64,000 nucleotides of DNA from Limnoglobus roseus (GTDB taxonomy: Bacteria > Planctomycetota > Planctomycetia > Gemmatales > Gemmataceae): the NCBI RefSeq assembly GCF_008254045.1, contig NZ_CP042425.1, positions 2,232,001 through 2,296,000 on the forward strand, given 5' to 3'. Positions 23,337 to 34,459 of this stretch are shown here, one piece after another. Position 1 is the first letter of the stretch, and every line of letters begins with the position of its first letter. The notes beneath the pieces are model-generated. The model was not told the origin of the DNA, did not search any database, and saw only the letters and a program-made list of their open reading frames with translations. Both the position numbers and the translations under genes were made by a program.

Positions 23337-25745
23337 TCAGTCCACGTACAGGAACTCGTTGGCGTTCAGCAGGGCGTGGCAGAAGTCGGTCCACGCCTTC
23401 TTGCGGCCGTCGGGCGTGACCGCCTTGCCGGACGCGACGCCGACCTGCTGGCGGAGGAACTCGCGGGCGGCGGCCGCCTCGGTAGGCGTGGGCGGGCGGC
23501 CGAACGCCAGCCGGTAGGCCGCGTCCACGCCCTTCGGCAAGTCCTTGCCGTCGGCCGGCATGACGCGGGCAGCGAACGCGGCGGCGCGGGCCAACGGGCC
23601 GGGGCCGTTCAGCAAGAGCAACGACTGCGTCGGGGTGACGGTGACGTTGCGGCGGGCGCAACTCGATAGCCCGTCGGCCGCGTCGAACGACGCCAGGAGC
23701 GCGTCGGGGGCGTTGCGATGGGCGCGGGTGTAGACCGACCGCCGCGGCTTGTCGGCCGGCACTGCCGGGCCGCCGGCGTCGAGTTTCAGTTCGCCGCTCA
23801 CGGCCAGCATCGCGTCGCGGGCCTGTTCGGCGTCCAACCGGCGGACCGTCATGCGGCCGAGCAGTCGGTTCTCGACGTCGGCCGTCTTTGCTGCCCCGAC
23901 CGACGCCCGCCGGTAGGCCGCGGACGTGACGACGAGGCGGTGCAGGTGCTTTAGGCTCCACCCGTGCTCGACGAGTTCGACCGCCAGCCAGTCGAGGAGT
24001 TCCGGGTGCGTCGGCTTTTCGCCCAGGGTGCCGAAGTCGCTCGGCGTGGCCACCAGCCCGACGCCGAAGTGCCCCTGCCACAGCCGGTTCACGGCGACGC
24101 GGGCCGTCAGCGGGTGGTCCGGCCGCGTCAGCCACTTCGCCAGGGCCGCCCGCCGGCCGGTCGAAGTCGCGGACGGCGATACGAGCGGCGGCGGCTGGCC
24201 GAGGACGGTCGGGAACGCCGGCTCGACGGGCACCGCCTTCTTCCGCCCGCCCGGTACGACCGTCTCGGCGGCGATGGGGCCGAGGTCGCGCGATACCATC
24301 GCCAGCGGGCTGGGCGGCTCGGCCAGCGCGTCCAACTCCTTCTTCAGCCGCTCGTACTCGGTCTTCTGCTGCGCCTTGAGTTTGGTCGGGGCACGGTCAT
24401 ACTCGTACTGCACCTGCCGGTACGCCAGGTCGTACAGTTGCTGTTCGCCGGGCGTGCGGTCGGCCGCCGGCTTGTCGAGGACGGCCTCGATGTCCGGCGG
24501 GAACCGCCGCTTCGACGACTCCATTTCCTTCTTGCGAACCGGGTCGAGCAGGGCGTCGATTTGCGTCCGCAGGGCGGCCGTCTTCTCCTCCCACGCGGCA
24601 AGTTGGCGGCCGTGCTCGGCCCGCGCGGCGGAGTCGGCGAACACCGGCTCGTCGGCGAACCGGAGGCCGGCGAAGAACGCCTGGAGGGCGAAGTAGTCCT
24701 TCTGCAAGATGGGGTCGAACTTGTGGTCGTGGCAGCGGGCGCAACCCATGCCGAGGCCGAGCACGGCGTCGGCGGCCACGTCGGTGAGGTCGTTCTGGAT
24801 GGCCGCCCACTGGCCGCGGACGTCCCGCTGGTTGTACTCGTACGGCCACATCCGCAGGAACCCGGTGGCGACGAGCGCGTCCGGGTCGCCGGGGAACGTC
24901 TCGTCGCCGGCCAGTTGCTCGGTGAGGAAGCGGTCGTACCCCTTGTCGGCGTTGAAAGCCCGGACGACGTAATCGCGGTACTTCCAGGCGTGCGGGCGGG
25001 CGAAGTCGGCGCGGTAGCCGTCGCTCTCGGCGTACCGGACGAGGTCCAGCCACGCCCGCGCCTGTCGCTCCCCATACCGCGGGCTGGCGAGCAGGCGATC
25101 GACCAGCTTCTCGTAAGCGTCGGCCGACTGATCCTCAACGAAGGCGGCCACCTCGTCGGGCGTCGGCGGTAGGCCGGTCAGGTCGAAGGTGACGCGGCGG
25201 ACGAGGGTGTGCCGGTCGGCCTCGGCGGCCGGTGACAGTCCCTCTTTTTCGAGCCGCGCGGTCAGGAAGGCGTCGATCGGGTGCCCGGTCTTCGGCGCGT
25301 CCACCCGCTTCGGCGGCTGGAACGCCCACCACGCGCGGTCGGCGTCGGTGATGTTGCCGGGCTTGCGGGCCGCGTGCCCGGCCGCCCCGCCGGTCTTGGC
25401 CGCCCCCCACTTCGCCCCGTCCTTCACCCACTGCGTGAGGGCCGCGATCTGCTCGTCGGGCAGCTTCTTGGCCGGCGGCATCTTGAGGTCGTCGTGGTGC
25501 AGGGCCTTCACCAACAGGCTGTCGGCCGGCTGGCCGGGAACGACGGCCGGGCCACTCTCGCCGCCGCTCAAGAGGGCTTCGCGGGAATCGACCCGCAGCC
25601 CGCCCTTCTGCTTGTCCGGGCCGTGGCAGCGGAGGCAGCTTTCGGTCAGGATCGGGCGAACGGTCTTCTCGAAAGCGTCGTCCGCGGCCGCACGGGGCAG
25701 GAGGGCGACGACGGCGAGCAGGGTCGGAACGAGAAGGCGGTGCAT
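23337..25745 (-). CDS. planctomycete cytochrome c, DUF1549 and DUF1553 domain protein
   Basis: An 802-residue exported protein with signal peptide (MHRLLVPTLLAVVALLPRAAA). Domains in order: planctomycete cytochrome C (haem motif CLRCH near residue 37, followed by GPDKQKGGLRVDSREALLSGG and MPPAKKLPDEQI), DUF1549 (VTFDLTGLPPTPDEVAAFVED, and a second CxxCH in MGCARCHDHKFDPI), a coiled linker rich in Lys and Glu (about 360-500), and DUF1553 (VNRLWQGHFGVGLVATPSDFG, ending FCHALLNANEFLYVD). The MPP motif supplies a possible distal haem methionine. It is the upstream partner of the DUF1501 gene. The pair probably works as a redox complex outside the cytoplasm, substrate unknown. The ATG at 25745 starts the signal peptide. 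Confidence 0.94.
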   Translation of the reverse strand: MHRLLVPTLLAVVALLPRAAADDAFEKTVRPILTESCLRCHGPDKQKGGLRVDSREALLSGGESGPAVVPGQPADSLLVKALHHDDLKMPPAKKLPDEQIAALTQWVKDGAKWGAAKTGGAAGHAARKPGNITDADRAWWAFQPPKRVDAPKTGHPIDAFLTARLEKEGLSPAAEADRHTLVRRVTFDLTGLPPTPDEVAAFVEDQSADAYEKLVDRLLASPRYGERQARAWLDLVRYAESDGYRADFARPHAWKYRDYVVRAFNADKGYDRFLTEQLAGDETFPGDPDALVATGFLRMWPYEYNQRDVRGQWAAIQNDLTDVAADAVLGLGMGCARCHDHKFDPILQKDYFALQAFFAGLRFADEPVFADSAARAEHGRQLAAWEEKTAALRTQIDALLDPVRKKEMESSKRRFPPDIEAVLDKPAADRTPGEQQLYDLAYRQVQYEYDRAPTKLKAQQKTEYERLKKELDALAEPPSPLAMVSRDLGPIAAETVVPGGRKKAVPVEPAFPTVLGQPPPLVSPSATSTGRRAALAKWLTRPDHPLTARVAVNRLWQGHFGVGLVATPSDFGTLGEKPTHPELLDWLAVELVEHGWSLKHLHRLVVTSAAYRRASVGAAKTADVENRLLGRMTVRRLDAEQARDAMLAVSGELKLDAGGPAVPADKPRRSVYTRAHRNAPDALLASFDAADGLSSCARRNVTVTPTQSLLLLNGPGPLARAAAFAARVMPADGKDLPKGVDAAYRLAFGRPPTPTEAAAAREFLRQQVGVASGKAVTPDGRKKAWTDFCHALLNANEFLYVD

Positions 25746-25864
25746 GCCGAAAGACTCGGAGTCGGTGGGAGGAACACACACAAGAAGCACGGAAGGGGGT
25801 GAAGCGCACGCGGAAATTGAGATTATTTTGCGTCGCAGCCCCCGATCCGGTGACGCGGTTTTGC

Positions 25865-25974
25865 TGTAGCCGCAGGCTTTAGCCTGCGAAAGACGTCCAC
25901 CCCGGACGCCTCCCCATGCGCCACAGGGTCGCTCGCCGGTGGGATGCTCACGCAGGCTAAAGTCTGCGGCTACA
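25865..25974. repeat. REPIN-like pair of inverted REP palindromes with GTAG tags
   Basis: GTAGCCGCAGGCTTTAGCCT (from 25866) and, inverted, AGGCTAAAGTCTGCGGCTAC (to 25973) flank about 60 bp. Each arm folds alone (CGCAGGCT-TT-AGCCTGCG in the left arm, with one changed base in the right arm), and each has GTAG at the base of the hairpin, the tag recognised by REP-associated tyrosine transposases (RAYT, IS200/IS605-like). Two REPs in head-to-head order make a REPIN. No RAYT gene is in the window. Confidence 0.7.
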
Positions 25975-25989
25975 TTCGGCGGCTGGACT

Positions 25990-27294
25990 TCACCCCGCCA
26001 GTTCCAGCCCGCGGAAGGTGCCGGTCGAAGAGGCGAACTTGTCGGCCGACAGGCCCAACCGCTGGAGCATCGACACGAACAGGTTCGGCAGCGGGTAGTT
26101 CCGCTCGCGGTCGAACGCGAGATGGCCGGCGTGCTTGAACCCGCCGCCGGCCAACAGCACCGGCAGGTTCGTCGTCACGTGCGTGCTCGCGTTGCCGAGG
26201 TTGGAGCCGTACAGCACCATCGTCCGGTCGAGTAGCGGGCGGCCGCCCTCCTTCGCCGTTCGCAGGCCGGCGAACAGGTCGGCCAGGAGCCGCATGTGGG
26301 CCTCGTCGATGGCCTTCAGTTGGGCCAGCTTGGCCGGCGACTTGCCGTGGTGCGACAGGTTGTGGTACGCTTCCGTCAGCTTCGTCTCGGGCAGGTCGAT
26401 GACCGGCGAGTTGACGCTGTCCAGCATGAGCGTGACGCACCGGGTGCTGTCCGTCTCGAACGCCAGCCGGGCCATGTCGTACATGAGCCGAACGCGGTCC
26501 ATGTACTCCCGCGGGTCGGCCGCGTCAGTCGGGGCCGGGCCGGGCGGCTTGGGCTTGGGCTTCCGCTCCCATTCCTTCGCCACAGCCAGCCGCCGCTCCA
26601 TGTCCCGCACGCTGGTGAAGTACTGATCGAGTCGGTCGCGGTCGCCGGCCGGCAGGTCCTTCTTTAAGTCGGCCGCCTGCCCGCCGACGGCGTCCAGGAT
26701 GCTGCGGCCGCCGTCTAGCTTCCGCACCTGCGCCTCGACTTCGGCCGGCGTGCCGCGGACGAACATGCGGCGGAACACGGCCGCCGCGCTCGACTCGCAC
26801 GGGATGAGCACGCCCGCCCCAGTCCACGACAGGCTCCGCATACCGGGGCTGACGTTCACGCCGAGCGTCAGCGACGCGAACCGCGTCTTGTGGCCGATCC
26901 GCTCGGCCACGTACTGGTCGAGCGAGATGGAGTTGCGGAACCCGCCGCTCGACGGGTGCGGGGCGGCTGTCAGGAAGCAGTTGTCGGCCGGGTGCCCGCC
27001 GTCCACGTCCGGGTGGCTGACGCCGCTGAACACCGTGAACTCGGATTTGTGCGCCTTCAACAGTTCCAGATACGCCGGGGCGGCGTAGTCCCGGCCGGCC
27101 TTCTCCGGGAAGAAGTGTTGCGGCAACAGGCCGAGGTTGTTGCAGATGCCGAACATCCGCCGCGGCGTTTCGGGTGCCTCGGCCGCACGGGCGACGGCCG
27201 GGGCCATGACGTCGAGCAGCGGCAGCGCGAGGCCGACGCCGACCCCGCGCAGGAACGTGCGGCGGGACAGCGGCGGGCGGGTGGACGCGAACAT
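25990..27294 (-). CDS. DUF1552 domain-containing Tat-exported protein
   Basis: A 434-residue DUF1552 protein with a clear Tat signal ([20 protein letters not shown]). Family features: [58 protein letters not shown], and a C-terminal [21 protein letters not shown] followed by [23 protein letters not shown]1552 proteins are related in fold to DUF1501 and occur in planctomycetes beside DUF1592-type cytochromes, as here, where the partner ends 17 bp upstream. Their reaction is unknown. The start is the ATG that opens the Tat signal; the same frame is open far upstream through the partner gene but is not coding there. Confidence 0.93.
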   Translation of the reverse strand: MFASTRPPLSRRTFLRGVGVGLALPLLDVMAPAVARAAEAPETPRRMFGICNNLGLLPQHFFPEKAGRDYAAPAYLELLKAHKSEFTVFSGVSHPDVDGGHPADNCFLTAAPHPSSGGFRNSISLDQYVAERIGHKTRFASLTLGVNVSPGMRSLSWTGAGVLIPCESSAAAVFRRMFVRGTPAEVEAQVRKLDGGRSILDAVGGQAADLKKDLPAGDRDRLDQYFTSVRDMERRLAVAKEWERKPKPKPPGPAPTDAADPREYMDRVRLMYDMARLAFETDSTRCVTLMLDSVNSPVIDLPETKLTEAYHNLSHHGKSPAKLAQLKAIDEAHMRLLADLFAGLRTAKEGGRPLLDRTMVLYGSNLGNASTHVTTNLPVLLAGGGFKHAGHLAFDRERNYPLPNLFVSMLQRLGLSADKFASSTGTFRGLELAG

Positions 27295-27311
27295 CGGCGG
27301 CTCCGGTGGGG

Positions 27312-29840
27312 TTATTTCGTCAGGAACAGGTCGCTCTGCACGACGGCGTGAATCAGGCCGCGGACGCCGTACCCGCCGGCCGCGGTTCGCTTCAGGATGG
27401 CCTCGACCTCGGCCCGGTCGGCGAACCCGACCGGCGCGCCGGTCGCGCTCACCACCAGTTGCTGAACCAGGTTGCGGGCGATCTGTTCTTCGTCGGCCAG
27501 CAGCAGTTTTTTGAACTCGTTCACGTCGGCGAACCGTCGGCCATCGGGCAGTTCGCCGGACGCATCTACCTTCGGCCCGAACTTGTGGCCGAACGGCTGG
27601 CCGTTCTTGCCGCGGCCGGGAGCGCGGTCGTCCTTCGGCCCGGCCGTCGCCCGGTAGCGGTCGCGGAACCCGCCCATCACGTCGAACGACTCCAGGGCGA
27701 ACCCCGGCGGGTCGATGTTCTTGTGGCAGGCGGCACAACTCGCCTGGTCGCGGTGCTTGGCGAGTTGTTCGCGGATGGTGGTCAGCCCCCGCAGGTCCGG
27801 CTCGACGGCCGGCACCGGCGGCGGCGGGGGCGACGGCTTGCCGAGGACGCGGTCCATCACCCACGCCCCACGGAGCACGGGCGACGTGGTCGTGCCGTTG
27901 GCCGTCACCGCCAGCACGCTCGCCTGCGCCAGCAGGCCGCCGCGGACGCTCCCCGGCGGCAGCGGCACCTTGCGAATTTGCACCCCTTCGACGCCCGGAA
28001 TGCCGTAGTGGACCGCCAGCCGCTCGTTCACCGTCACGAAGTCGGACGCCACGAGGTTGCGGGCCGGCAGGTCGCCGCGAATCAGTTCCGTGAAGAACGC
28101 CTGCGTCTCGAACAGGGCCGACTCGGTCAGCAGGTCGTCCAGGTTGTAGTCGGCGTACAGCGTGGCATCCGGGCTGTTGACCGACAGGTGGCGGAGGTCC
28201 AGCCAGTAGTCGAGGAAGGCGGCCACGAACCGCGTTGCCTTCGGGTCGTTCAACAGCCGCTCGGTCTGCGCCCGCAAGACGGCTGGGTCGCGGAGCTTGC
28301 CGGCGGCGGCGAGGCCGCGGAGTTCGGCGTCCGGGGCGGAGTTCCCCAGGAACAGGGCCAGCCGGGCGGCGACGGCGTGGTCGTCCAGCTTGCCCGGCGT
28401 CTCGTGCGTCGTCAGGAACTCCGGGGAGCACAGCACCGCCGTGTACCCCGTCAGCACCGCCTCGCGGAGTGGTCGTCCGGCGTCCCGTTCCTTCTGGATC
28501 AGCGGCAAGAACCGGACCGCCTCCGCGTCGCTCACCGGCCGGCGGTACGCGCGGCGGGCGAAGTCGGCCAGCAGCTTCGCCGGGTCCGTTTCGTTGCCGT
28601 CGCCGAAGAGAACGCGATTCCCGGCCGGCGGCCACTGGTCGTACAGCGGGCCTTCCACCTCCAGCCAACGGTACACGACGCCCGGCTGCCCGTCCTTCTC
28701 GGCCAGCGGATTGATCCACCGCACGTCGCCCGGCCGCGACCGGAACAGGCGGCTGGCGTCCGGCCGGATCGTCTCGCCGGCCAAGAGGTACACGTCCAAT
28801 TCGTGGACGGCCGCGTCCAGCGTCGCGTCGAACGCGCCGAGCCGGCGGAGTTGGTGCGGCGGCGTCTCGCCGTACACCGTCACCGGCTCCGACCGGCGCC
28901 CCTTCGAGATCGTGTCCAGGTCGGGGACGTTCCACACCGGCGGCTTGTTCGGCTGGTGGCCGTTCGGCCCGATCCACACGGCGTGAGCGTTGAACCGCAG
29001 CTTGTACCGGCCGGCGGTCGGGGCCTTGAACTGGTTGAACTTCGGTTCGACCGGCTCGTACGCCCCGCACGGCAGCCCGACGCCTTCGAGTTCCCGCGTC
29101 GTCGGGTCGGCCTTGCCGACGGTGACGGGGGCCTTGCCGCTCCGCACGTCCGGCTGGCCGGCGTACCCGAGCGTCGGGAAGGTGGCCCGCTCCGGGGCCT
29201 GGTTGAACGCGCTGAACGCGAACTTGCGGGTGAAGGTGGTTTGCTCGCGGGCGTAGAACCGGGTCGGCCCGGCGTCCGGCCGCGCGGCCGGGCCGACGGC
29301 TTGCCGCAGGGCGTAGTCGGCCGCCTCCAAGTAGCGGGCCACCTGCACGTGCGACACGTCGAGGGCCGCGGCCGACTTGTTGAAGTGGTGCGCGATGCCG
29401 TCTTCGGGCAGGAAGTCCTTCACCTGTAGCCACGGGGAACCGAGCAGGTCGCGGACGGCGTACTCGTACTCGGTGCGGTTCAGTCGGCGGGCGACGGCCC
29501 GGCCGTCGCGGGCGGCCCGCCCCCGCTCGGCGGCGGTGAGCGAGTCGCCCAAGGCGGCCGTGAACGCCGTCCGCTCGCCGGCGTCCGGCTGGGTGCGGGC
29601 CTTCGGCGGCATCTCGCCGGCGGCAACGCGGTCGAACACCTTCACCCACGCCGCCCGGTTCACGGCATCGTCCGGCCGGTAAGCCAGGGCGGTCAGGTCG
29701 AGCCGGCCCTTCTTGGCGGTCGCGTCGTGGCAGGTGACGCAGTGCGCCTCCACGAACGTCGCAACGCCCTTCGGGGTGTCGGCCCGGCCCGACACGCCGG
29801 CGACAAGGAGGATGACAATGGCGACGAGGCGAAGTGTCAT
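27312..29840 (-). CDS. planctomycete cytochrome protein with DUF1587, DUF1592, DUF1588 and DUF1585 domains
   Basis: An 842-residue exported protein. It has a signal peptide ([20 protein letters not shown]), a haem motif CVTCH near residue 35, DUF1587 ([18 protein letters not shown]), a carbohydrate-binding-like middle (about 230-420), DUF1595/DUF1592 ([21 protein letters not shown] and [21 protein letters not shown]), DUF1588 ([20 protein letters not shown], with a second haem motif [16 protein letters not shown] near residue 703) and DUF1585 at the end ([17 protein letters not shown]). The order and length are normal. The ATG at 29840 was preferred over a GTG at 29849. It is the upstream partner of the DUF1552 gene. 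Electron transfer coupled to oxidation or breakdown of a polymer is a common guess, not shown. Confidence 0.94.
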   Translation of the reverse strand: MTLRLVAIVILLVAGVSGRADTPKGVATFVEAHCVTCHDATAKKGRLDLTALAYRPDDAVNRAAWVKVFDRVAAGEMPPKARTQPDAGERTAFTAALGDSLTAAERGRAARDGRAVARRLNRTEYEYAVRDLLGSPWLQVKDFLPEDGIAHHFNKSAAALDVSHVQVARYLEAADYALRQAVGPAARPDAGPTRFYAREQTTFTRKFAFSAFNQAPERATFPTLGYAGQPDVRSGKAPVTVGKADPTTRELEGVGLPCGAYEPVEPKFNQFKAPTAGRYKLRFNAHAVWIGPNGHQPNKPPVWNVPDLDTISKGRRSEPVTVYGETPPHQLRRLGAFDATLDAAVHELDVYLLAGETIRPDASRLFRSRPGDVRWINPLAEKDGQPGVVYRWLEVEGPLYDQWPPAGNRVLFGDGNETDPAKLLADFARRAYRRPVSDAEAVRFLPLIQKERDAGRPLREAVLTGYTAVLCSPEFLTTHETPGKLDDHAVAARLALFLGNSAPDAELRGLAAAGKLRDPAVLRAQTERLLNDPKATRFVAAFLDYWLDLRHLSVNSPDATLYADYNLDDLLTESALFETQAFFTELIRGDLPARNLVASDFVTVNERLAVHYGIPGVEGVQIRKVPLPPGSVRGGLLAQASVLAVTANGTTTSPVLRGAWVMDRVLGKPSPPPPPVPAVEPDLRGLTTIREQLAKHRDQASCAACHKNIDPPGFALESFDVMGGFRDRYRATAGPKDDRAPGRGKNGQPFGHKFGPKVDASGELPDGRRFADVNEFKKLLLADEEQIARNLVQQLVVSATGAPVGFADRAEVEAILKRTAAGGYGVRGLIHAVVQSDLFLTK

Positions 29841-29906
29841 GGCATTCACGGGGCAGGCGGGAGGAGACAGTCTACCACGAACGTGCGGACCGGGCTACGG
29901 AAAACG

Positions 29907-30287
29907 TCAGACACCGGGCCGGCTCGTCGCGAACAGTTCCGCGAACACCGCGGCCAGTTTCCCCGCCGCGTAGTGGGCGTTCAGCCCGCTCGGGTTCGGC
30001 AGCACCCACACTCGCGTCCCGCCGATCGCCTCGGGTTGGAGTCCCACGTCCGCCTTCGGCAAGCCGAAGGCCACCCGGTACGCTCCGATGCCGAGCACCG
30101 CCAGGAACCGCGGGGCGTATCGTTTCACTTTCGCCCGCAGTCGCTTCCCGCCGGCCACCATCTCGGCGTCGGCGAGTTCGTCCGCGGCGGCACTCGCCCG
30201 CCGCACCACGTTCGTGATGCCGTAGCCGAGGGCGAACAACTCCCGCTCTGCGGTGGGGTGAATTTGCCGCGGGGTGAAGCCGGCCAC
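29907..30287 (-). pseudogene. N-terminally truncated mismatch-specific uracil-DNA glycosylase (Mug-like)
   Basis: The 126 residues match the C-terminal three quarters of Mug, which removes uracil and ethenocytosine from G:U-type mismatches: AGFTPRQIHPTAERELFALG, YGITNVVRRASAAADELAD, GGKRLRAKVKRYAPRFLAVLG and the second active-site motif VLPNPSGLNAHY. The first motif (GINPG with the catalytic Asn) should lie about 25-45 residues before the present GTG start, but only 93 bp separate it from the stop of ygiQ and no frame there encodes it. The gene therefore lacks catalytic residues and is probably a relic, unless a very short leader replaces them. An assembly or frameshift error cannot be excluded. 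Confidence 0.65.
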
Positions 30288-30380
30288 GTGAAGGGGCGAC
30301 GTCGGCCGCCGCGAGCAGGCCGGCTTTTGACGGGTGTGAGTTGATGGGTGGGCAGGTCTCGTCGAGGCGTGGGGGCCGGA

Positions 30381-32429
30381 CTACTTCTTCCGCTTGTCCG
30401 GCCGCCGCTGCTGCGTCTTTCGGCCGGGTCGGTAGCCCGTCGGCTTCGGCGGCTCCGCTCCCCGCTCGCCGGGCTTCTCGCCCTTGGCCGGGTTGGCGAC
30501 GGAGTGGTAGTGGTCCCCTCGGACGGCCTCGTTAGCCTGCTTGCGGCGCTTCTCCAACGCCTCCCTCGGGGGTTGGGCGGGGATGAGTCCGTCGCACCCG
30601 CCGATCAGGTCGGCCCGGCCGGCTTCGATCAGCGCTTCGCGGACGGTGAAGTAGTTGTCCGGCTTGAAGAACTGCATCAGGGCGCGTTGCATCTTGCGGT
30701 CGTTCAGACCGCGTTTGATCTCGACCGGCTTCTTGGTGAACGGATCAATGCCGGTGTAGTAAAGACAGGTCGCGATGTCGAACGGGGCGGGGATGAAGTC
30801 CTGCACCTGGTCGGGGCGGTAGCCGTTGCGCTTCAGGTACAGGGCCAGGTCGATCATCTCGGCGACCGTGCTGCCGGGGTGGCTGGCGATGAAGTACGGC
30901 ACGAGCTGTTGCTTTGGCTTGCCCGCCGCGGCCGAGGCTTCATGGAACTGCTCGGCGAAGACGCCGAAGTTGTCGATGCTCGGCTTCTTCATCAACTCCA
31001 GCACCGTTGGGCTGGTGTGCTCCGGGGCAACCTTCAGTCGGCCGCCGACGTGGTGGGCGGCCAACTCCTTCACGTACTTCGGCGAGAGTTGCGCCAGGTC
31101 CATGCGGATGCCGGACGCGACGAACACCTTACGGATGCCCGGCGTCTCGCGGACCTTCTTCATCAGTTGAATCGTCGGCTCGTGGTCGGTGCCGAGCAGC
31201 TTGCAGATGCCGGGGTGGATGCACGACAGCCGCTTGCACTTCGCTTCCACCTCGGGCCGGGTGCAGCGCATCTTGTACATGTTCGCCGTCGCCCCGCCGA
31301 TGTCACTGACGACGCCCTTGAAGTCCGGGTCGGCCGCGATCTTCTCGGCTTCCTTCAGGATCGACTCTTGGGAACGATTCTGGATGATCCGCCCCTGGTG
31401 GGCCGTGATGCTGCAAAACGTGCAGCCGCCGAAGCAGCCGCGCATGATCGTGACCGAGTCTTTAATCATCTCGTGGGCGGGGATCGGCTCGGTGTAACTC
31501 GGGTGCGGCCGGCGGGTGAACGGCAGGTCGTAGTAGCGGTCCATCTGGTCTTGCGACAGCGGCAGGCACGGCGGGTTCTGCACGACGGCCTGCCGGTCGT
31601 GGAACTGCACCAAGGTGGCCGCGTTGAACGGATTCGTGTTGTGGTGGATCAGGCGCGTGGCTTCCGCGAACGCGAACTTGTCCGATTTGACCTCTTCGCA
31701 GGAGGGGATGAGTGTGTGGGCAAAGCCCAGGGTCGGCCGACCCTGGGCTTTGAACTCGTCGCTCTCCTTCGCCCCCATCACGTAGGCAACGCCGCGCAGG
31801 TCGCGCAAGTCCTTCACCGTCTGGCCGGCTTGCAACCGCTTCGCGATCTCGACGATGCTGACTTCGCCCATGCCGTAGGCGACGAGGTCGGCCTTGCTGT
31901 CGAGTAGGATCGATCGCTTGACCGTGTCGGACCAGTAATCGTAATGGGCGAGCCGCCGTAACGATGCCTCGACGCCGCCGGCAATCACCGGCACGCCAGG
32001 GAAGGCCTCGCGACACCGCTGCGAGTAAACCAGCGTCGCGCGATCCGGCCGCAACCCGATGCGGCCGCCGGGCGAGTAGGCGTCATCGTTGCGGACCTTC
32101 TTGTTGGCGGTGTAGTGGTTAATGAGCGAGTCCATGTTCCCCGCGCTGACGGCGAAGAACAACCGCGGCCGGCCGAACTGTCGCCACGCCTCGCAGTTCG
32201 TCCACTGCGGTTGGCTGAGGATCGCCACGCGGAACCCGGCCTGCTCCAACGCCCGGTGCAGAATCGCCATCGCGAAACTCGGGTGATCGACGTAGGCGTC
32301 GCCGGTGACGAACACCACGTCCACGGCGTCCCAGCCGCGGGCGTGCATTTCCGCGGCCGTCGTCGGCGCGAACGGGGCGGCGTAGCGATCCTGCCACATC
32401 GGAAGGGTCAGGCGTTTCGGAGGTGTCAT
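30381..32429 (-). CDS. ygiQ: YgiQ family radical SAM protein
   Basis: A 682-residue member of UPF0313/YgiQ. It has an N-terminal cobalamin-binding-like region ([20 protein letters not shown]) and then the radical SAM core with the iron-sulfur motif CFGGCTFC near residues 331-338 (CxxxCxxC). Typical family segments are [35 protein letters not shown] and [12 protein letters not shown] loop [14 protein letters not shown]. The C terminus is basic ([13 protein letters not shown]). The family function is not known. The ATG at 32429 was preferred to an upstream TTG. Oddity: residues about 226-236 ([10 protein letters not shown]) are encoded by a perfect 32-bp palindrome that looks like an inserted repeat. 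The GH15 gene begins upstream on the same strand after 22 bp. Confidence 0.93.
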   Translation of the reverse strand: MTPPKRLTLPMWQDRYAAPFAPTTAAEMHARGWDAVDVVFVTGDAYVDHPSFAMAILHRALEQAGFRVAILSQPQWTNCEAWRQFGRPRLFFAVSAGNMDSLINHYTANKKVRNDDAYSPGGRIGLRPDRATLVYSQRCREAFPGVPVIAGGVEASLRRLAHYDYWSDTVKRSILLDSKADLVAYGMGEVSIVEIAKRLQAGQTVKDLRDLRGVAYVMGAKESDEFKAQGRPTLGFAHTLIPSCEEVKSDKFAFAEATRLIHHNTNPFNAATLVQFHDRQAVVQNPPCLPLSQDQMDRYYDLPFTRRPHPSYTEPIPAHEMIKDSVTIMRGCFGGCTFCSITAHQGRIIQNRSQESILKEAEKIAADPDFKGVVSDIGGATANMYKMRCTRPEVEAKCKRLSCIHPGICKLLGTDHEPTIQLMKKVRETPGIRKVFVASGIRMDLAQLSPKYVKELAAHHVGGRLKVAPEHTSPTVLELMKKPSIDNFGVFAEQFHEASAAAGKPKQQLVPYFIASHPGSTVAEMIDLALYLKRNGYRPDQVQDFIPAPFDIATCLYYTGIDPFTKKPVEIKRGLNDRKMQRALMQFFKPDNYFTVREALIEAGRADLIGGCDGLIPAQPPREALEKRRKQANEAVRGDHYHSVANPAKGEKPGERGAEPPKPTGYRPGRKTQQRRPDKRKK
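31721..31752. repeat. perfect 32-bp palindrome inside ygiQ
   Basis: The left half reads CAAAGCCCAGGGTCGG and the right half is its exact reverse complement, with no central loop. It keeps the ygiQ reading frame and encodes [10 protein letters not shown] in a part of the protein that is variable. Such GGTCGGCCGACC palindromes resemble REP-like elements of planctomycetes; copies elsewhere could not be checked. Confidence 0.7.
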
Positions 32430-32451
32430 GGGGTGATTATACAGCGTCAAA

Positions 32452-34305
32452 TCAGCCGGTGCCCCCGTAGCCGCGGCTGTTTAGTGCCCGATCGAGGTTG
32501 AAGGCCGCCGAGATCAGGCCCAGGTGGGTAAACGCCTGAGGGAAGTTGCCGAGGGCTTCGCCACTCGCCCCGGTCTGCTCGGCGTACAGGCCGAGGTGAT
32601 TCGCGTACCCCAGCATTTGCTCGAATCGCAGCCGAGCCTCGGCGAGCAACTTCGCGTCCGTTTTCCCGGCACGGGTGAGGGCTTCGATCAGCCAGAACGA
32701 GCACATATTGAACGTGCCCTCCGTGCCGTGCAAGCCGTCCGGGGCGAGGGCCGGGTCGTAGCGGTAGATCAGCCCGTCGGCCGCCAATCCGCCTTGCGGG
32801 AGCGGCGTTCGAATTGCGTCGAGCGTGCTCAGCATCCGCGGGTCGTTCGGGGCGGTGAAGAACACCAGCGGCAGGAGCAAAAGCGAGGCGTCCAGGGCGT
32901 CCGACCCGTAACTCTGCACGAACGCCTTGCGGTCCTTGTGCCAGCCCTTGTCCATCACCTCTTCGAGAATGGCGTCGCGGGCCGCGATCCACTTGGCACG
33001 ATCTGCCGGGAACGACCGCTTGTCGGCCAGTCGCAGCCCGCGGTCGAGTGCGACCCAGCAGAGCACCCGCGAGTAGACGAAGTTCCGTCGCCCGCCGCGA
33101 ACCTCCCAGATCCCCTCGTCCTGTCGTTGCCAGTTGCCCGCGACCCAGTCGATCATGCCGCGTAGCCGCAGCCACTCGTCGTAGTTGATCGGCGAGGCGT
33201 ACTTGTTGTAGAGGTAGACGGCGTCCATCAGTTCGCCGTACACGTCGAGTTGCAACTGCCCGTGCGCGCCGTTGCCGATGCGCACCGGCTTCGACCCGCG
33301 GTACCCGTCCAGGTGCGAGAGTTCAAACTCGTCCAAGTCGGCCCGGCCGTCGATGCCGTACATGAGTTGCAGTGGGCCGTCGCAGTGCGAGTCCGGGTTC
33401 CGCCAGCGGTCGCGGAGCCAGCCTTTGAACTGAACCGCTTCCTCGGTGAACCCGATCCGTAGCAGCGCGTAGATCGTGAAGGCCGCGTCGCGAATCCAGG
33501 TGTAGCGGTAGTCCCAGTTCCGCACGCCGCCGATCCCTTCGGGAAGGCTCGTCGTCACGGCCGCGACGATCGCCCCGGTCGGCTCGTAGGTCAGCAGCTT
33601 GAGGGCGAGCGCGGACCGATAAACTTGGTCGCGCCACCGGCCGGTGTAGGTGCACCTCTTCAACCACCGCTGCCAGTAATCGACCGTCCGCTGGAAGAGG
33701 GCCGCCGACCCCACGGGCGTCGGGCAGCCGTCCCCTTTCTTCCCGGGCGGTTGGTACTGGAGCACGAACGTCCGTTCCTCACCGGCCTTCAGGGTGAAGT
33801 CACCGAAGGCCCCTTGTCCGTCGATTCGCAACGGTTCGGGCGAGGAGAGTACGAGGTCCATGCCCGGCCCGACGAACCGGATGCCGCAGTCGTCTTCCAA
33901 GGTGGCGTGCGTGAACCGAGCGTAGTCGAACGCCGGCCGGCATTCCACTTGAATGGGCAGTTCGCCGGTGACGACGTGGACGCGGCGGATAACTTGGTGT
34001 TCACACGAATCGCCCGGCACGGGCACCGGCATGAAGTCGATGAGTTCGAGTATTCCGTTCGGGTGCAAGAACCGCGTGACGAGTACGTTCGTGTCCGGCC
34101 AGTAGAACTGCTTGTACCGGCCGCCGTCCAACCGCGGGGCGATGCGGAATCGGCCGCCCTTCGCGTCGTCGAGGATGGCCCCGAACACGCTCGGCGAATC
34201 GAACCGCGGCAGGCACAGCCAGTCGATCGACCCGTCCAGCCCGATGAGGGCCGCGGACCGCATGTTGCCGATGATGCCGTAGTTCTCGATGGGTTGATAG
34301 CCCAC
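32452..34305 (-). CDS. glycoside hydrolase family 15 protein (glucoamylase/trehalase type)
   Basis: A 617-residue GH15 enzyme, hydrolysing alpha-glucosidic bonds in maltooligosaccharides, dextran or trehalose with inversion. The N-terminal beta-sandwich begins [25 protein letters not shown] (as [10 protein letters not shown] and [15 protein letters not shown]), then the (alpha/alpha)6 barrel with [20 protein letters not shown]. The general acid is the Glu of [12 protein letters not shown] near residue 399 and the general base the Glu of [12 protein letters not shown] near residue 528. There is no signal peptide, so it acts in the cytoplasm; trehalase is one known activity for this intracellular subgroup. 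The start is a GTG with an in-family N terminus. Its promoter region (34306-34459) is shared with the divergent lipoate ligase gene. Confidence 0.92.
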   Translation of the reverse strand: MGYQPIENYGIIGNMRSAALIGLDGSIDWLCLPRFDSPSVFGAILDDAKGGRFRIAPRLDGGRYKQFYWPDTNVLVTRFLHPNGILELIDFMPVPVPGDSCEHQVIRRVHVVTGELPIQVECRPAFDYARFTHATLEDDCGIRFVGPGMDLVLSSPEPLRIDGQGAFGDFTLKAGEERTFVLQYQPPGKKGDGCPTPVGSAALFQRTVDYWQRWLKRCTYTGRWRDQVYRSALALKLLTYEPTGAIVAAVTTSLPEGIGGVRNWDYRYTWIRDAAFTIYALLRIGFTEEAVQFKGWLRDRWRNPDSHCDGPLQLMYGIDGRADLDEFELSHLDGYRGSKPVRIGNGAHGQLQLDVYGELMDAVYLYNKYASPINYDEWLRLRGMIDWVAGNWQRQDEGIWEVRGGRRNFVYSRVLCWVALDRGLRLADKRSFPADRAKWIAARDAILEEVMDKGWHKDRKAFVQSYGSDALDASLLLLPLVFFTAPNDPRMLSTLDAIRTPLPQGGLAADGLIYRYDPALAPDGLHGTEGTFNMCSFWLIEALTRAGKTDAKLLAEARLRFEQMLGYANHLGLYAEQTGASGEALGNFPQAFTHLGLISAAFNLDRALNSRGYGGTG

Positions 34306-34459
34306 AGTTTCACTCTCGAAGGGTTAGCAGCCTTCTCATCGGGTCGCCACGATCGAAACGGCTGTTTCAGTCTTCGGAGGCGGCAATTTTCGTGCCTCAA
34401 TGGCGGCCGACGGCCGGCGGGGTAAAATGACCCGACAACAACCAACGAAGGACGTGGGA

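Noticed and set aside
27306..29429. Long plus-strand open frame opposite the DUF1587-DUF1592 cytochrome gene
   Set aside because: High-GC shadow frame; its composition is Arg/Val/Gly-rich without motifs.
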